DNA of 64,000 bases from Gyrodactylus bullatarudis (lineage: Eukaryota > Platyhelminthes > Monogenea > Gyrodactylidea > Gyrodactylidae), in contig SSNU01000081.1 in assembly GCA_012064415.1 (NCBI GenBank), positions 62,001 to 126,000 on the forward strand, written 5' to 3'. Under the pieces are notes generated by a model. It did not search any database, was not told the origin of the DNA, and saw nothing but the letters and a program-made list of their open reading frames with translations. Made by a program: the position numbers and the translations under genes. How positions within the stretch are numbered: position 1 is the first letter of the stretch; the number at the start of each line of letters is the position of its first letter. This document shows, in pieces, positions 1-12,900 of the stretch.

Positions 1-417
1 AGTTGAAATCTGTTTGATAAAACTGGGTGCCTCTATTGTTGTATTAAACCCCCTATTCTTTTTTAAGCGAAAAGTTGAGTAATGGCTTCTTTTGATGTTT
101 TTGTAATTTGCTCAAATCTCTGCATTCTGAGTTGAGTTAGAAAGACACAAAAGATATTTTCGATCAATTTCAAGTCAGATTCTATAAAACCAACCAATTA
201 CATCATAGAGAAGATAAGAAAACGAATCGGAATTTTATCCTTTTTAAGAAATTAGATTTTCTATTGAATTGTTCATCTACTAATAAAAACTAAATTTTAT
301 CAAAGTTTAGATACCTGTTTGCGTGAATTATAAAACAGAGTATGTGATATAAAATAATTACAATGTATTCCAAACTAAATAGTCATATTAAAGATCCAAG
401 CTTGGTTAGGCTAATCT

Positions 418-423
418 TTTATT
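418..423 (-). terminator. Candidate polyadenylation signal for the PDZ gene
   Basis: The only AATAAA on the minus strand between the stop codon and the window edge, about 420 nt past the stop. A weaker ATTAAA lies at 726-731. The 3' UTR would fill the region between; no other coding sequence is seen in 1-845. Confidence 0.35.
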
Positions 424-845
424 CATCTTCAGAGCACTAAATTACATTTTCCTGATCTGGTCGGAGGAAAATTGAGTTTGGATTAGTTAACTAAAGGAAA
501 ACATTCACTGTGATGGGATATAAAAAGGATTTGTTTGATAACATAACACATGACAAGCATAAGGAAATTCTATTACACAAACAGCCTTGTTTAAACATAC
601 TTTGAGTTTTTAAACGTTTTTTTCAAATTATTTTTATCAAGTTGTGTTTCGATCGTACAGAAGTGGTGAAAATCCAAGAGAAAAAAGTAGCAAACTTTTC
701 ATATTTTATAGGATTTTTGGGAATCTTTAATGCATGGTTTTCTAAGTACTTTTTACACATACTAAGAAAAGACTAATGAAAAAATAGGTGGAAATCTTGC
801 TCAAAGAGCATTCAGAGTGCTACTAATCTCTCTCTGGGTTTTTTA

Positions 846-937
846 TCACTTGATGATCTTGAAGAATTTACAAGCAGACTTTTTATCGCTACTACTCTTC
901 AAGGCTGACTTCAGCCTGGACACTGGTTTTTCCGGTT
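846..937 (-). CDS. MPDZ-like: Exon 24: basic C-terminal tail and stop
   Basis: Acceptor CCCATCAG, then EPEKPVSRLKSALKSSSDK and KSACKFFKIIK, TGA at 846-848. The tail is strongly basic with Ser clusters and ends amphipathic. A vertebrate-like tenth PDZ is absent from this end. An alternative longer 3' exon cannot be excluded. Confidence 0.8.
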
Positions 938-3900
938 CTGATGGGAAATAATGAATTAGTTAATAATTATTAATTCTCTGATTTTTTGTAAATAGAATAA
1001 GAATTTCACACTTTTTTTAGCTCAGATCACATGACTCTTACACCTGCTTTCTGCATTGGGAGAAAGCAGTTCTGGGTAGAATTAAAAACGTGTTTTAAAT
1101 AAGAATGATTGGAAGTGTTAAGAAAAGCCATGATGAATGTATCAATGATTGAAGAAGTAAAATCGAATGTAATGATTGAGCTGATTGAAAAGAAAAACTT
1201 GACAAAAGTACAACAGATAGACGATGGACAAGTTTTGTTGTTTATTCGAATGAGTCGATGTAATTTTCATCTTGAAATCTGAATTACACGTACATTTAAT
1301 GTGTAATTTTCTAATAAATAATTGAAAAGATTTGATGTTATCTTCTCTACTCAAAAATAGAGAGGGGATGGATGTGTTAATAACTGAAAATGCAAAGAAT
1401 GTTTACCTTTTGATCTAATCCCGGGATACAAGCCCAACTTTGGCCGGCCAACTTCCAGATTTACTTCACCCTTGAGTGTCTATAAATAGAATAGAAATAA
1501 GATGAATCGATAATTTAGAAACAAATTTCGAATGGTTTATGTATTCATTTATTGAATTAATGAAAAAAAGAAGAAATTTCTGCGCATAATTACGCCCAGA
1601 GAGAAACAATGGCAGCGTAAGGATATGTGTGTGGAAGTGAGTTCCATTTTCTTCTGCCTCTACAAATTCTCAAGAAGATATTGATGAGTTGGAGTGAGGA
1701 AAATGCATAGGAAAGAATTCATTCGTAAAAGACATACAGACACAGATACTCTTTTTATACATAGTATGTATTGCATATACTGGAAGCAGATATTTTGGAA
1801 TATTTCTTCAATTATTATTATCAACAAAAGTCAAGTCGGTAGTTGATGATCTGACCACATCTCAACTTGTGAGACGTAATCCATTTGAGTTCTTCTAACA
1901 TGAAAACTAATAGAGACCCCATTTCTTTGGAAATCATACATCATGATATTCTTTAAATGTGGATTATCTTGGAAAAAATCAATGTATTTCCTAAATAATC
2001 CCCCCTTGCCTATATGAGCTTGAGGGGTTTTAATGAATATTGTTGAGACTATTTCCTAGAGGATAATATTAAAAATTTATTCCTAATTTCATCAAGAAAA
2101 TTATAATATTCTTTCGAAAACCCCTAAAGTAGTATGTTGTTTGATCAAAAATAAATACAATAATCTTTTCCTCCCCGCATAGACCAATAAAGGGTTGATA
2201 AACCTTGGCATTTTCATATGTTATAAACAGGGCATCGAAGAAGGTTTAAAAGTCCTAAAAGTGCCAAAATTTTGTTTAAGGCCCTATTTTATATTAGGTC
2301 TGGATGTTAATTTAAAATTTTCAGACAATCCTATTTCCTTACCATAAATAATGTTTAGGCTCTTGAGGCCTCTCAATTCATTGGTCTGCAAATATAGCTT
2401 CTGTAAAATCTTATTCAGTTCATTCTCAAAATGCCAAGGATAGGAGCTACATCACGCAAGAAGATTTTCCATCGGAATATTCCAAGCTCAAAAACTGTTA
2501 ATAGATTCCTTTGATTTTATGAATTCTTTGAAATTATGCTCAGATTCATTTAGTTTGTTTACTGTTAATTGTACAAAATTCATCTGAACCTAATATGTAT
2601 TGTAATTTGATGCCTATTTTACTAGATTTTATGGTCCTAAATAAAATTGAATAGCGTCCTATTTTTTGAGGCTCTAGTTAAAAAACCTGAATAGGATTTT
2701 AGAAAAATTGGAAGAAGATATATTAAAACCAAATGTACATTTCTTGAAGTATCATCAGTGGTAATTCTTCAAAAATGATACAAGTGAAAAGTTCCTTCAA
2801 AATAATAATTTACAAATCATAAAAGAAATAGTAAAAGTCAAAGAAAATAAGAATAAATTGCAAGCTGAAAAAACTCCAAAACTTTCCAATAAATAGCAAC
2901 AATGGAGAGAAAAGTGAAATAGCTTACATTGGCCAAGGTAATAATTTTTCTAAATTATGAATTTAAGTGGATTTTCGGACGTGTTTGAATGGGATTGATG
3001 CAAATTGTAGAAAAAATGTTGAGAATAATATGATGCTTATACGTGGGAGAATAAGGTGAGAATTCTATAGTACATCTAATACAATTATTTCCTTGGGAAA
3101 TCTCGAAGAGAACAATAGGAGAGGCATTTTTTTTAACTAATTAATTTGATTTATATTTATCTTTACAGTCAATATAGAGAACGTATTTAATATCAGGACT
3201 CACTTTTAACTTGGCAATAACATCTTCTGGTGACTTTCGTGTAACATCCATATCGTCAACCTTTAGGATGATATCACCAGCTAGTAGGCGACCAGATTTA
3301 CAAGCAGGACTATTATTTAACTAGAAGTGAATAAAATGGAATCAATTAAACAAGGCTTTGAAAATCTCAAATGGGGGGGACTAACAATTTCAACAATAAC
3401 AGCCCCAGTTGCATCATTGGGCTTATAGCCAATGGAGAGGCCGAGACCTCGGCCTTGTTTACGGTCGAGTTTAACCTTGACAATCTCCAGGTCGTCGGTT
3501 TTCAATTTTGGCAAACGTAGGATTTTCAACTTGACAGTATCAGGGGAAGATTTGATGAGCTAATTTGAATAATGGAATAGGGATAATTAAAGAAATTATT
3601 GAATCAGAAGGAATCGTCACGAATGCAAAATGCAAATTAATCTTTCGACTAGCTTATTTGAGGAAGCCAGGGGGGATGTTCGTTTATTTGATGTTATTCA
3701 TGATATTTCATGTTTCAAATGTAGTGATCTCCTAAAGAGATTCAATCTCAGATCAATAAGGTGTGGTCGAATTGTTGGGCAATTTAAAAACAAATCGTTG
3801 TACAAAATTTAAATAAATGAAAATTGTTTTGAATACTTTTTATTGGAACCTTATCAATCAGTTCGAATCTCTTTAGGAGATCACTACATTTGAAACATAA

Positions 3901-6900
3901 TAATTGTGAATCTGTCAATTGTTGTCTTTCAAAATTAATTTTTTAAATGACAGACACGGTCAATAGAGAAGGGGTTTTGGCAATTTTCTTTTGCGAAAAT
4001 CTTCCAATAAAAATACCGAAAATTTTTCAAAAAGTTCATTTAGATATGTCTAGGGCAGTAATCCTGATGAATAGAATATATATATCATTCTGATAGCCGG
4101 GAAATCTTGCCATTTTGCTGTTCAAACAAGATTTATAGGGGTTAATTTTTGCCAAAAATGCTAAAGTCAAAAATATTGGTAAAAGAACACTCTCTAACCT
4201 AACCTGACTTCCTCGGTTTATCTACGGAGGACCTACTGAGGTGATGAAATTTCTGCTTACATTGGAGGCTTTAGAATGATCAAAATTTGTGATATCCACA
4301 TCGTTTATGGCCATGATTCGATCTGCGCACCAGAGACGACCATCCTTTGCAGCTACACTATTCTCGTAAATTTCATGAATCATAATTGAGCCAAGAATAG
4401 TCTCTTTCCCGCCGACAATAGAGAAGCCGAGACTATTGTTTTCCTTTTGAAGGATGATTTCTGTTGGGACACCCTCCTTTATATCAGAGTTTACTTTTGG
4501 AACCTCTTCGATTGTGGCCTTCTTTTGACCAACGTCAACATTTTCTTTTGCATCAGCGCTACTACTGACTGGAATCTGAGATTGCTTTTGATTTGTTTCA
4601 GAATCATTTGGCATTTTATGGTTATCTGTCTTTGTGATTGGCCTCTTTGATTTACGTGCCATAACGAGGACAATGCGCTTTTTATCCTTGACACATTGCA
4701 GGGCTGTGTCATAATCGTTTATTGTGACATCGTCAACTTTGAGGATTTGATCATAGTTTTTGAACAGTTTGCACTAGATGAAAGTGTATCTCTATAGTCA
4801 AATGTTGAATCATGAAGAATAATTTTTACAGAAAATGTATTTCAAAGAGAATTAATGATCAAAGGGGCCTAATTAATTCACATAAGACAAAAGGAAGAGA
4901 TAAGTAACGAATTTTTTTGTGTGTATAAAATATAAAAAAATATTTTCCATGATCTTCATTATTTCAACAGAGGTTATAATTGTAGAGATCACTTTTGCAT
5001 AAAAAATTAAAATTTTTGCATTTTTCATTATTTCTTATCAGTTAGATCAGGGAAGATTTGTATTTTAAATGTACAAATCATTCGACCAGTATTGCAAATC
5101 TGATGAAAAAGAGGAAATTAACCAAAAATCTTTTCCCGTCTACTTTTGTAACTTTGATTAAAATATTTTTCAAATGAAAAAAACTTGAAAATAAAGTGAA
5201 CCTTTAGGGTGAATGATGAAACCTTATTTGTGAACAAAATGGGAATCTTTTACTTCTATTTATTTCTAACTGATTTTGTATGTACAATTTGAGCAGTGTA
5301 TACAAATGGTAAACAATGTGTATACTCGGAATACAAAGTTTGTTGAATTTCTCTTGAATTGGATTTTGAGATGTTTTTTTTCTTTTCAGCCATAAAACTT
5401 GTTGTTCACATCCTATCCCACATATGTTTGGCGTAGCCTAACAGAATCCAACGACTCCCCAACTGAATCACAAGTCTATAAAAGTCAAAGTTTCCACATT
5501 GCTCATTAGGCCTTATTAAGAATCGGTACACAATTTGTACATCGAGTATACAGATTTTCAGGACTAGACGCCGCAAAAATAAAGGTCACAAATGCAAAAT
5601 TGTTTTCTGTTTTTTCTTGATCAAAAGAAAAAAAGTTTATGAAGCGTATAAATTTTTATATGATGCTAATAAAACTTCACAGAGGAAAAGTAAATTGTCA
5701 GAGATAGACTAAAGATCGATAATTTCTTGGCTCGAATTAATCAATGCTTAAAAAAAGAGTAGATTAATTCTAATGTAAGAAAGAAGGAATACAGATCCTG
5801 GATAGTAAAAAAGATTTGTCTAAGAGATTGAAGAAAAGTAAACTTTTTCTGTATAACTGAAGAAAGGCAGGGATTGCATTTACAAAGCTATTGAATTACA
5901 TACATACTATTTATCCAATAATCGATAAGAAGGAATAGAGACATGAATGTCTCGGAGATAATTTATGATGGGTTAACTTTGGTTGAAAATGTAATTTATA
6001 TGCCATCTCAGCGATTTTCTCAGACAATTCACCTAAAAGTAAAATGGATATTTTTCAAATCAGGTAGTTTTACGAATCATTTTAGTCCTTTTGATACAAA
6101 AGCTAAAAGAAAAAAGCAAAACTTGGAAAAGAGGACGTAAAATGTGACTAGAATTTTTCCATAGATTCAAAAAACTCACCTCAGAGGCCGGAGAATTTTC
6201 CGTGATGGCTTTTATGAAAACTCCAGATTCATCGTTTATACCTGAATTGACAATGTGTAAGCCATAGCCTTGGTCTCCCTGGTGAGAAGAGAAAGATTAA
6301 AATTGAAAATTTCTCTCATTTCAATTTTGCAACTTACCTTATCCAGAGTAACTGTAAACTTTTCCATAAACTCTTCAAACTTTAAGAATAAAGGAAAAGT
6401 ATTAGAATATTTGAATCATTATTTAGTAATTAATAAAAAACCAAGAAATATTTTCAAGAAGTATGTCACAGTAACTCACAAGATAAAAAGACCAATCATC
6501 ACCAAGAAAAAAGGGAATAAAATACGATTATTCCATGATACTAATCCTGATCAATAGTTAACAATTAAACGAGTGATTGAGAAAGATAAATTTGAACAAG
6601 ATCAAACTTCTAATGATGGCTAACAAGAAATTAATTACAGTTGTTCAAAACTATAGAATTTCATTTACTGACCAAAATTCTCTTGATTTGGTGAGAATTA
6701 ATTGATTTTTTTAATGAACTTTTAGGAGATGATGAATGAAGGTTTTCTAAAAACTCTTTGAATAAGATTTTAAACTTATCTGAGTTTGCTGATCAGAAAA
6801 TTTGTAGATCGATGGTCAGATGGTGTTTTTGTTGGGTCGAAGATGATTAATATTCTTGAGAAATGCAAAATCTTTTTATTTTGTTTTTGAGACCCCTAGA

Positions 6901-9900
6901 CAAAAGGATTCGATTGAAATGTCTGAATATTTTCGGAATATACAAAGATTGAAGTAGGAATTCGTTTTTTAATATTGTGAAATGAAAAAATAATGGACAT
7001 TTCAAAATAAAAAGAAGGAATTATTAATCAAAAGAGATAATGATAATCCCGGCCATAATCTGTGTACTAAATTTATGGAGAATGAAATATTAGAAAAAAG
7101 TATTTCCTTCTAACAAATCAATCAAATCTGAATAAATGTATTGGTTCAAGGATAGATACTAAGATAAATGATGAGAAAAGAAGAAACTTTTGTAAGCTTT
7201 TAAACTAATGAGAATTTGAGTCGATTTTTCAAGTTCTCAATTCAAATCTTGAACTTTTTTCCAATAAACTCACATTTTCTTCAGCTTTTCCATCGGAAAA
7301 CTCTTTGAATCCAACTTGTTGGTTTGAACTAAGGGGGGATACGGGTGATGAGCTAGTAGGGACGGTATTTCGACTAAGCAGAAGATGCAATGTTTTCCTA
7401 TTATATAGAGATTTAAGGATTAAACTTTGGACGTAGGTATGATTCATATTTATCACGTTAACTTCATTGACCTAGGGAAAGAAGAAAGATTTTGAATTTA
7501 AAGTAAGCAAAGGTATATGAAAAATAAAAAAAATACTTCGATGATTTCATCGCCAACCTTGATATTCTCACGAGAGGCTAGACTATTCGGCTTAATGGCA
7601 TGAATGATGGTCGCCTTCTTTTGGGGATCTCGACTGCCGACAAGTTCAAGGCCCAAATTTTCACTGTGATCTCCAGAAGGTGCATTCGTGAGAGATATCA
7701 TAATCTCGCAGATTACATGATCTGGCTCAGAGATCAGATTTGCAAAGCCAATATGGTTACTTGGCTCATTCCTTTGTAATGTTGCATAGTCTGGGGGTGG
7801 AGGCATGATGGTCTGGTCAAGGTTCTCTTCATCGCCATCCTCATAATCAATGGGGAATTCATTAATTTCATTTGAGCTATCCTCAAATTCAGTATCGATT
7901 AGGACAGGACCCTGGATGTTTTCCATTTTCTTGACGTATGACCTTTGGGTAGGGCAATCGCTAAAGTTATTCTCTGACTCTACAATTGCCGACATGACAT
8001 TGAGTATATCTTTGGTTTCACATTCAGACTGAAATAAATGAGATTATTATGATCATAAATGTATTGGGGATGGGGGGGGGGTCACTTACAACTGGTGATG
8101 GCTCTTCAAAACGACCACTGTCCGAATAACAAGATTTCTCCATAGATTTTTGTGTGAAAATTCCATTTGGCAAGAATATCTTTGACTGTGGCTAAATGGG
8201 TAACATGAAGAACTGTATAGAGATATGGATTGGACTATGACGCAAAAGATTTGACTTACCATTATAGGAAATTTATTATCAATTTGTGGCGAAGAAGACT
8301 GGAGTAACAAATCGAGGCAATCTATCTTACTGTTCTCTTTAATATAATCGACTATGGACTCGTAGTTGTGACCCCTGAAATTGTGTCCATTCACCTAGAT
8401 AAACAAGTTTTCATTAGTATCAACTAAAGATGATCGATCTCAATTTTTTCATCAAGAATTCGAATTTTTTGATGAAATTTCGGAATCCTAATCCTGTTGT
8501 TGCCTACTTTTGCCTCAGATTTTATCCCGTGATTTTTAAGTGAGAGAGTGGTCATGAAATGGTTTTTAAGGATTAAAATAAGATAAGAAAATCAACCATG
8601 CTAAATCTGTTCTTATGCATAATCTCATAAACGTTTGGGGGCTGAATTCTTTGATCATTTTCACTACTTGAAAATCAATCAAATTTAGATAATTCAAAAT
8701 CCCTCCAAATTCGAAATCTTGATGAAAAACTCGAGATTTTTGTAAAACTCATAGATATTTTTTAAACTAACCTCTATTTAAAAAAAATGTATTCTTTTAA
8801 CTAGGAATAAAATAGACTGGCTTTTCAGTTTCAATGATGAGGGTCTGTAAATCAGTTGATTTTGTTTTTCTGGATATGATGAGTAAAATTTCAATACGAA
8901 TAAACCTGTATCATTCTTTCTTCTCAAAGCCTTTTGATAATTATTATAAGACATCCCCAAGTTTAAAAAGGTAAAAAACTCACCTCTAATATGATATCAT
9001 TAACGTTAATCCGTTGGACTCGTTCAGCTGGACTCTTGTAGATGACTTTTTCGATTTTGGTCATTTCCTGATCACCATCCACAGGAATTTCATCTATAAC
9101 AAATAAGAAAGTATATTATTCATGTAAATTCAGTTTACTTGAGGATCATCAAAATTAAAGATTCTCATTGGTCACATAATCTTCAAGATTGGAAAAATGA
9201 ATCAGAAGTTCAATCAGAAATTCAGGAATTAGCTTACATAGATCATAGTTTCCTATTTTTTATAAGGTTTTAAAAAATGTGCGACCGAGTTTTGATGTTC
9301 ACTCACTTGCAAATCTAAGGCCCCAGCTAGTCTCTGTGCTGAATTTGGTGACAAGACTTCTCTTGAGTGATTTGAATTCGTTATAACGATTAACATTTCT
9401 GTTGGGAAAGAAAAGATAAAAATTATAAATGCGAACATAAAAGTTAGGTTTCTTCTTTCAGAAACACGTAAATAAGTTTTCTTCTAATTATAGTTGTAAT
9501 TTGAAACTAGCCAAGATTTTATATCAAATTATCTCATCATTCTTTTACCATACAAAATGATTAGCATGATTCCGAATCTGAGTTTTTTTTGAAAGCCTAC
9601 ATCTCAGTTAAGAGATATTGGAGGGTGGATTTGGCCTTTTTCGGCTCTAAAACTATTAGAGATATCAATCAGGCGATAGCATATTAGAAATCTACAGCTA
9701 TTGTTTTACGATTAAGAGTTATTCTCAGCTCCAAAAAAAACGTTCTAAAATAAAGCGTTTGAAAATGAATTTTAAATATTTTTCAGTTCAGATTTTCATT
9801 CTAAATAGTGTTGTGTTCCACTAGGGACATGAAGAGTTAAAGAATTGGCGCTAGTCGAAAAATGATAGTGGGATAAAAGAAAAGTTACATTACTTCTTAT

Positions 9901-12900
9901 CTGATAAGTGATCATATGCGTGCCAACATACTTAGAGTTTTTTTTCAAAATAGGAACAAGAAATGAATTAGAGTAATTGGAAAAAAGTTGATAATTTATA
10001 TTTCAAGTACTGAAATCAACAATGTCAACAGTGGAGAAAGAGACGGATTGTTTCTATTTAATTTTAATCCTTTTAGTAGAAATATTTATGCGTTGGCGAC
10101 CTACTTAATATTCACGATAAGTATAGACTTATTGGGTGTTATTCAAACGTGTTTTATCATTGAATTTCAATTTACTGAACTCTGATTAGTCCGACGAATG
10201 AAAAACTGAGATAAAGAAACTGACTGTTTTAATTAAACAAGTGTGACTAAAAAAATTAATGAATGAAGCTGATTGGTTAATTTGTCCATCTGAGTTTTTC
10301 ATTCATAGAACCAATCAGTGTTGAGTAATTTAAAAATTATAATTTAATAAGTGGAAAGACACGTTTGATAACTTTGAAACCAGGAATCACGTACATCAGT
10401 GAAAAGAACGCAAGATTTAGCATCAGGTTTGGTCCTAAAACCTAAACACTTTTTGTTTGAACATATTTCATTTCATCTCGATAAAACAGTTTCGTTTTGA
10501 AAAAACAAAACGAAAACAGAAGAGACACAGTGGGCAGTTACAGATTGACGGTTTTATAAAAAGGCAAAAGTAATCAAAAGGCCGAGAACAATGTCCCCAA
10601 TTTATTATTATGATCAGTATTTAACCGGCGAAATATAACGTTTATCACTCAAATATACGGTTATTGTTCTATGAACCTTCCAGATGAGTTTAGAACCTAA
10701 CTCGAATACTTTCAACTTCATATCAACCAACTTATATTGAAACTTTTTTTTGGAATCGAACATTTATATTTATATACAGAATTATAAAGATTAATGATTG
10801 TACAAATAAGAGAACAGAGAAAGAGTGTTTAATGTGCCCGGTCTGGGAGAGTTTGAACCGGGGACCGAAAGTAAAGGGGTCCGAATGAGAGGTGAGAGAG
10901 ATACCACTACGCCACACCGAATATTCTTGTTGAAGTTTGAAAATATTATCCTTTAAAACAGTTTTTGATCTCACTACAATTCATGTTATTGAAATGTGTA
11001 TCAAAAGCATGTTTCATATTCATCGATGCATGAATAGATTGTTTTGAAAAAAAAAACAAATAAAAAGAATGTTTAATAATAATACTTACGTGATCTTGTT
11101 GTTTGGATTTGTTCTATGACGATCAATATCATCACTTCGAATGTACTTGAGGCTGAAAATATTTGAAAATTTTCAATATAAATCACAACAACCTATTTCC
11201 TGACATCCTAAAGATTACAAATAAAGCAAAATTCTTTTGTTTATTTTTTTTCTGGCGGCAAAGGAAATTCTGGTCTAGAATATTTCAAAACGAAAAAAGG
11301 AGAGTTTTTGATGTTTTTTTCAGTTTTCATTGTATTCTAAACAAACACTCTTAATTGCTTTTAATGTGACTCTACTGATAAAGCTTCATATAATATTGGT
11401 TGATATGAAGTTGGGAATCTATGATTTTTTTCTTCGATTTCTTCTTCAAAAAGTCGAGTTTGTCAAACATTTTTTGGAATCCTATTCACTTACTTTTACG
11501 ATTTGGAGAAAAAATTCTGAAAAATAAGGTTATTTTTCAAATATCGATTTGGCGCCAAAAACCCCATTTTTTCGAATTTTGAACCGAAAATTTTAATTGA
11601 TTTGAAAGTTGGATGTTGATCAAGAGATTTTCCAAGATCAGGATTAGACAAGAAAATCAATTCAACTGAATCTTATCTGATTCATTGCCTTATTATCGTT
11701 GGGGAGCAGAATTTCAATTTTTCGATCATTTTCACTACTTGAAAATCAATGAAATTTCGATAATTCAAAATCTCTCGAAAATGGAGAAACTATCGGTAAC
11801 TTGACAGTGCTAGTCAGCTTTCTTGTCTAATCCTGATCTTGAAAAACCTCTTTTGATCAACTTTAAACTTTCAAATCAATAAAAATTTTTGGTTCAAAAT
11901 TCGAAAAAATGGGGTTTTGGCGCCAAATCGATATTTGAAAAATGACCATCTTTTTCATTGTAAAAATTTTTTTTCTTCGACTGGTAAAAGCGGGCAACAT
12001 GAGTAGGATTTCAAAAAATCTCTAAAAAAATTCGAATTCTTGATGAAAATATCGAGATTTCTGTAAAAATCATAGATTTCCAACTTCATATCAATTAGCT
12101 TTACAAATAAATTATAAATTTTCAAAAATTTAAGCCTTTCTGATTGACAGGAATTTCCCGAAGCTTAGTTCAAAGAGTTACATGAAAAAACTTCAATGAA
12201 TGCAATGTGAGTAGAAAAAGTAATATTCATTGATTTAGAAGAGGGAAATAACACATTGTTGGATATATATGTATATATATCCAATGAAACAGACAGAAAA
12301 ACAATAAAGAGAAATTTGATATAGTCTCAGTCTGTATTGCTATAACGATTCAATGATTTCAATTTTTTAAACAACATTCTTTGTCATTCACAAATAAACT
12401 AGGAAAGAATAATTGAGCTAAATATAGATGAGAGTTTTGAACCTACGAGAAGGCGATAGATGACGTAGAGGCTGGCTGAAATGTAAAAAATTGGATACAT
12501 TTCTTCTGTAGATTTATGAAAGAGGTCATCTCTACTTTCTGGCATCAGATATAACAAGTTCAAGAGGTAATCATACCATTTGAAAACCTGTACAGAGCAA
12601 ATTTTTACAAATGGTGGACTAAATCGATACAAATCTTAAAACAAAGTTTCAAATAGACTCTAGATTGCAAAAATCTGTAAATTCTGTCATTCGTAAGGAT
12701 TGTAAATGTTGAAACTAAGACTCATGCTAACTGATGGAAATTCGATTGATCTTTGGAGATTATTCTAACAAAAAAAATCAAACAAGACCTAAATTATATC
12801 AGTTGACCTTAACCCGTTTCAATACAAGGGGGTCTTATTCTTAGAATGTATTACAAACTGTCAAAATTTCTGCATCCAAAAGCCAATAATCGTAGCTCAA

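Noticed and set aside
4447..4650. Plus-strand reading frame
   Set aside because: Antisense shadow of exon 20 of the PDZ gene; no domain.
9253..9438. Second frame over exon 12
   Set aside because: Starts with ATG but has no phase-compatible partners; the other frame yields a PDZ start.
10835..10920. Functional tRNA gene
   Set aside because: A and B boxes are recognisable but the T-stem and acceptor stem do not pair, so listed as SINE or pseudo-tRNA.
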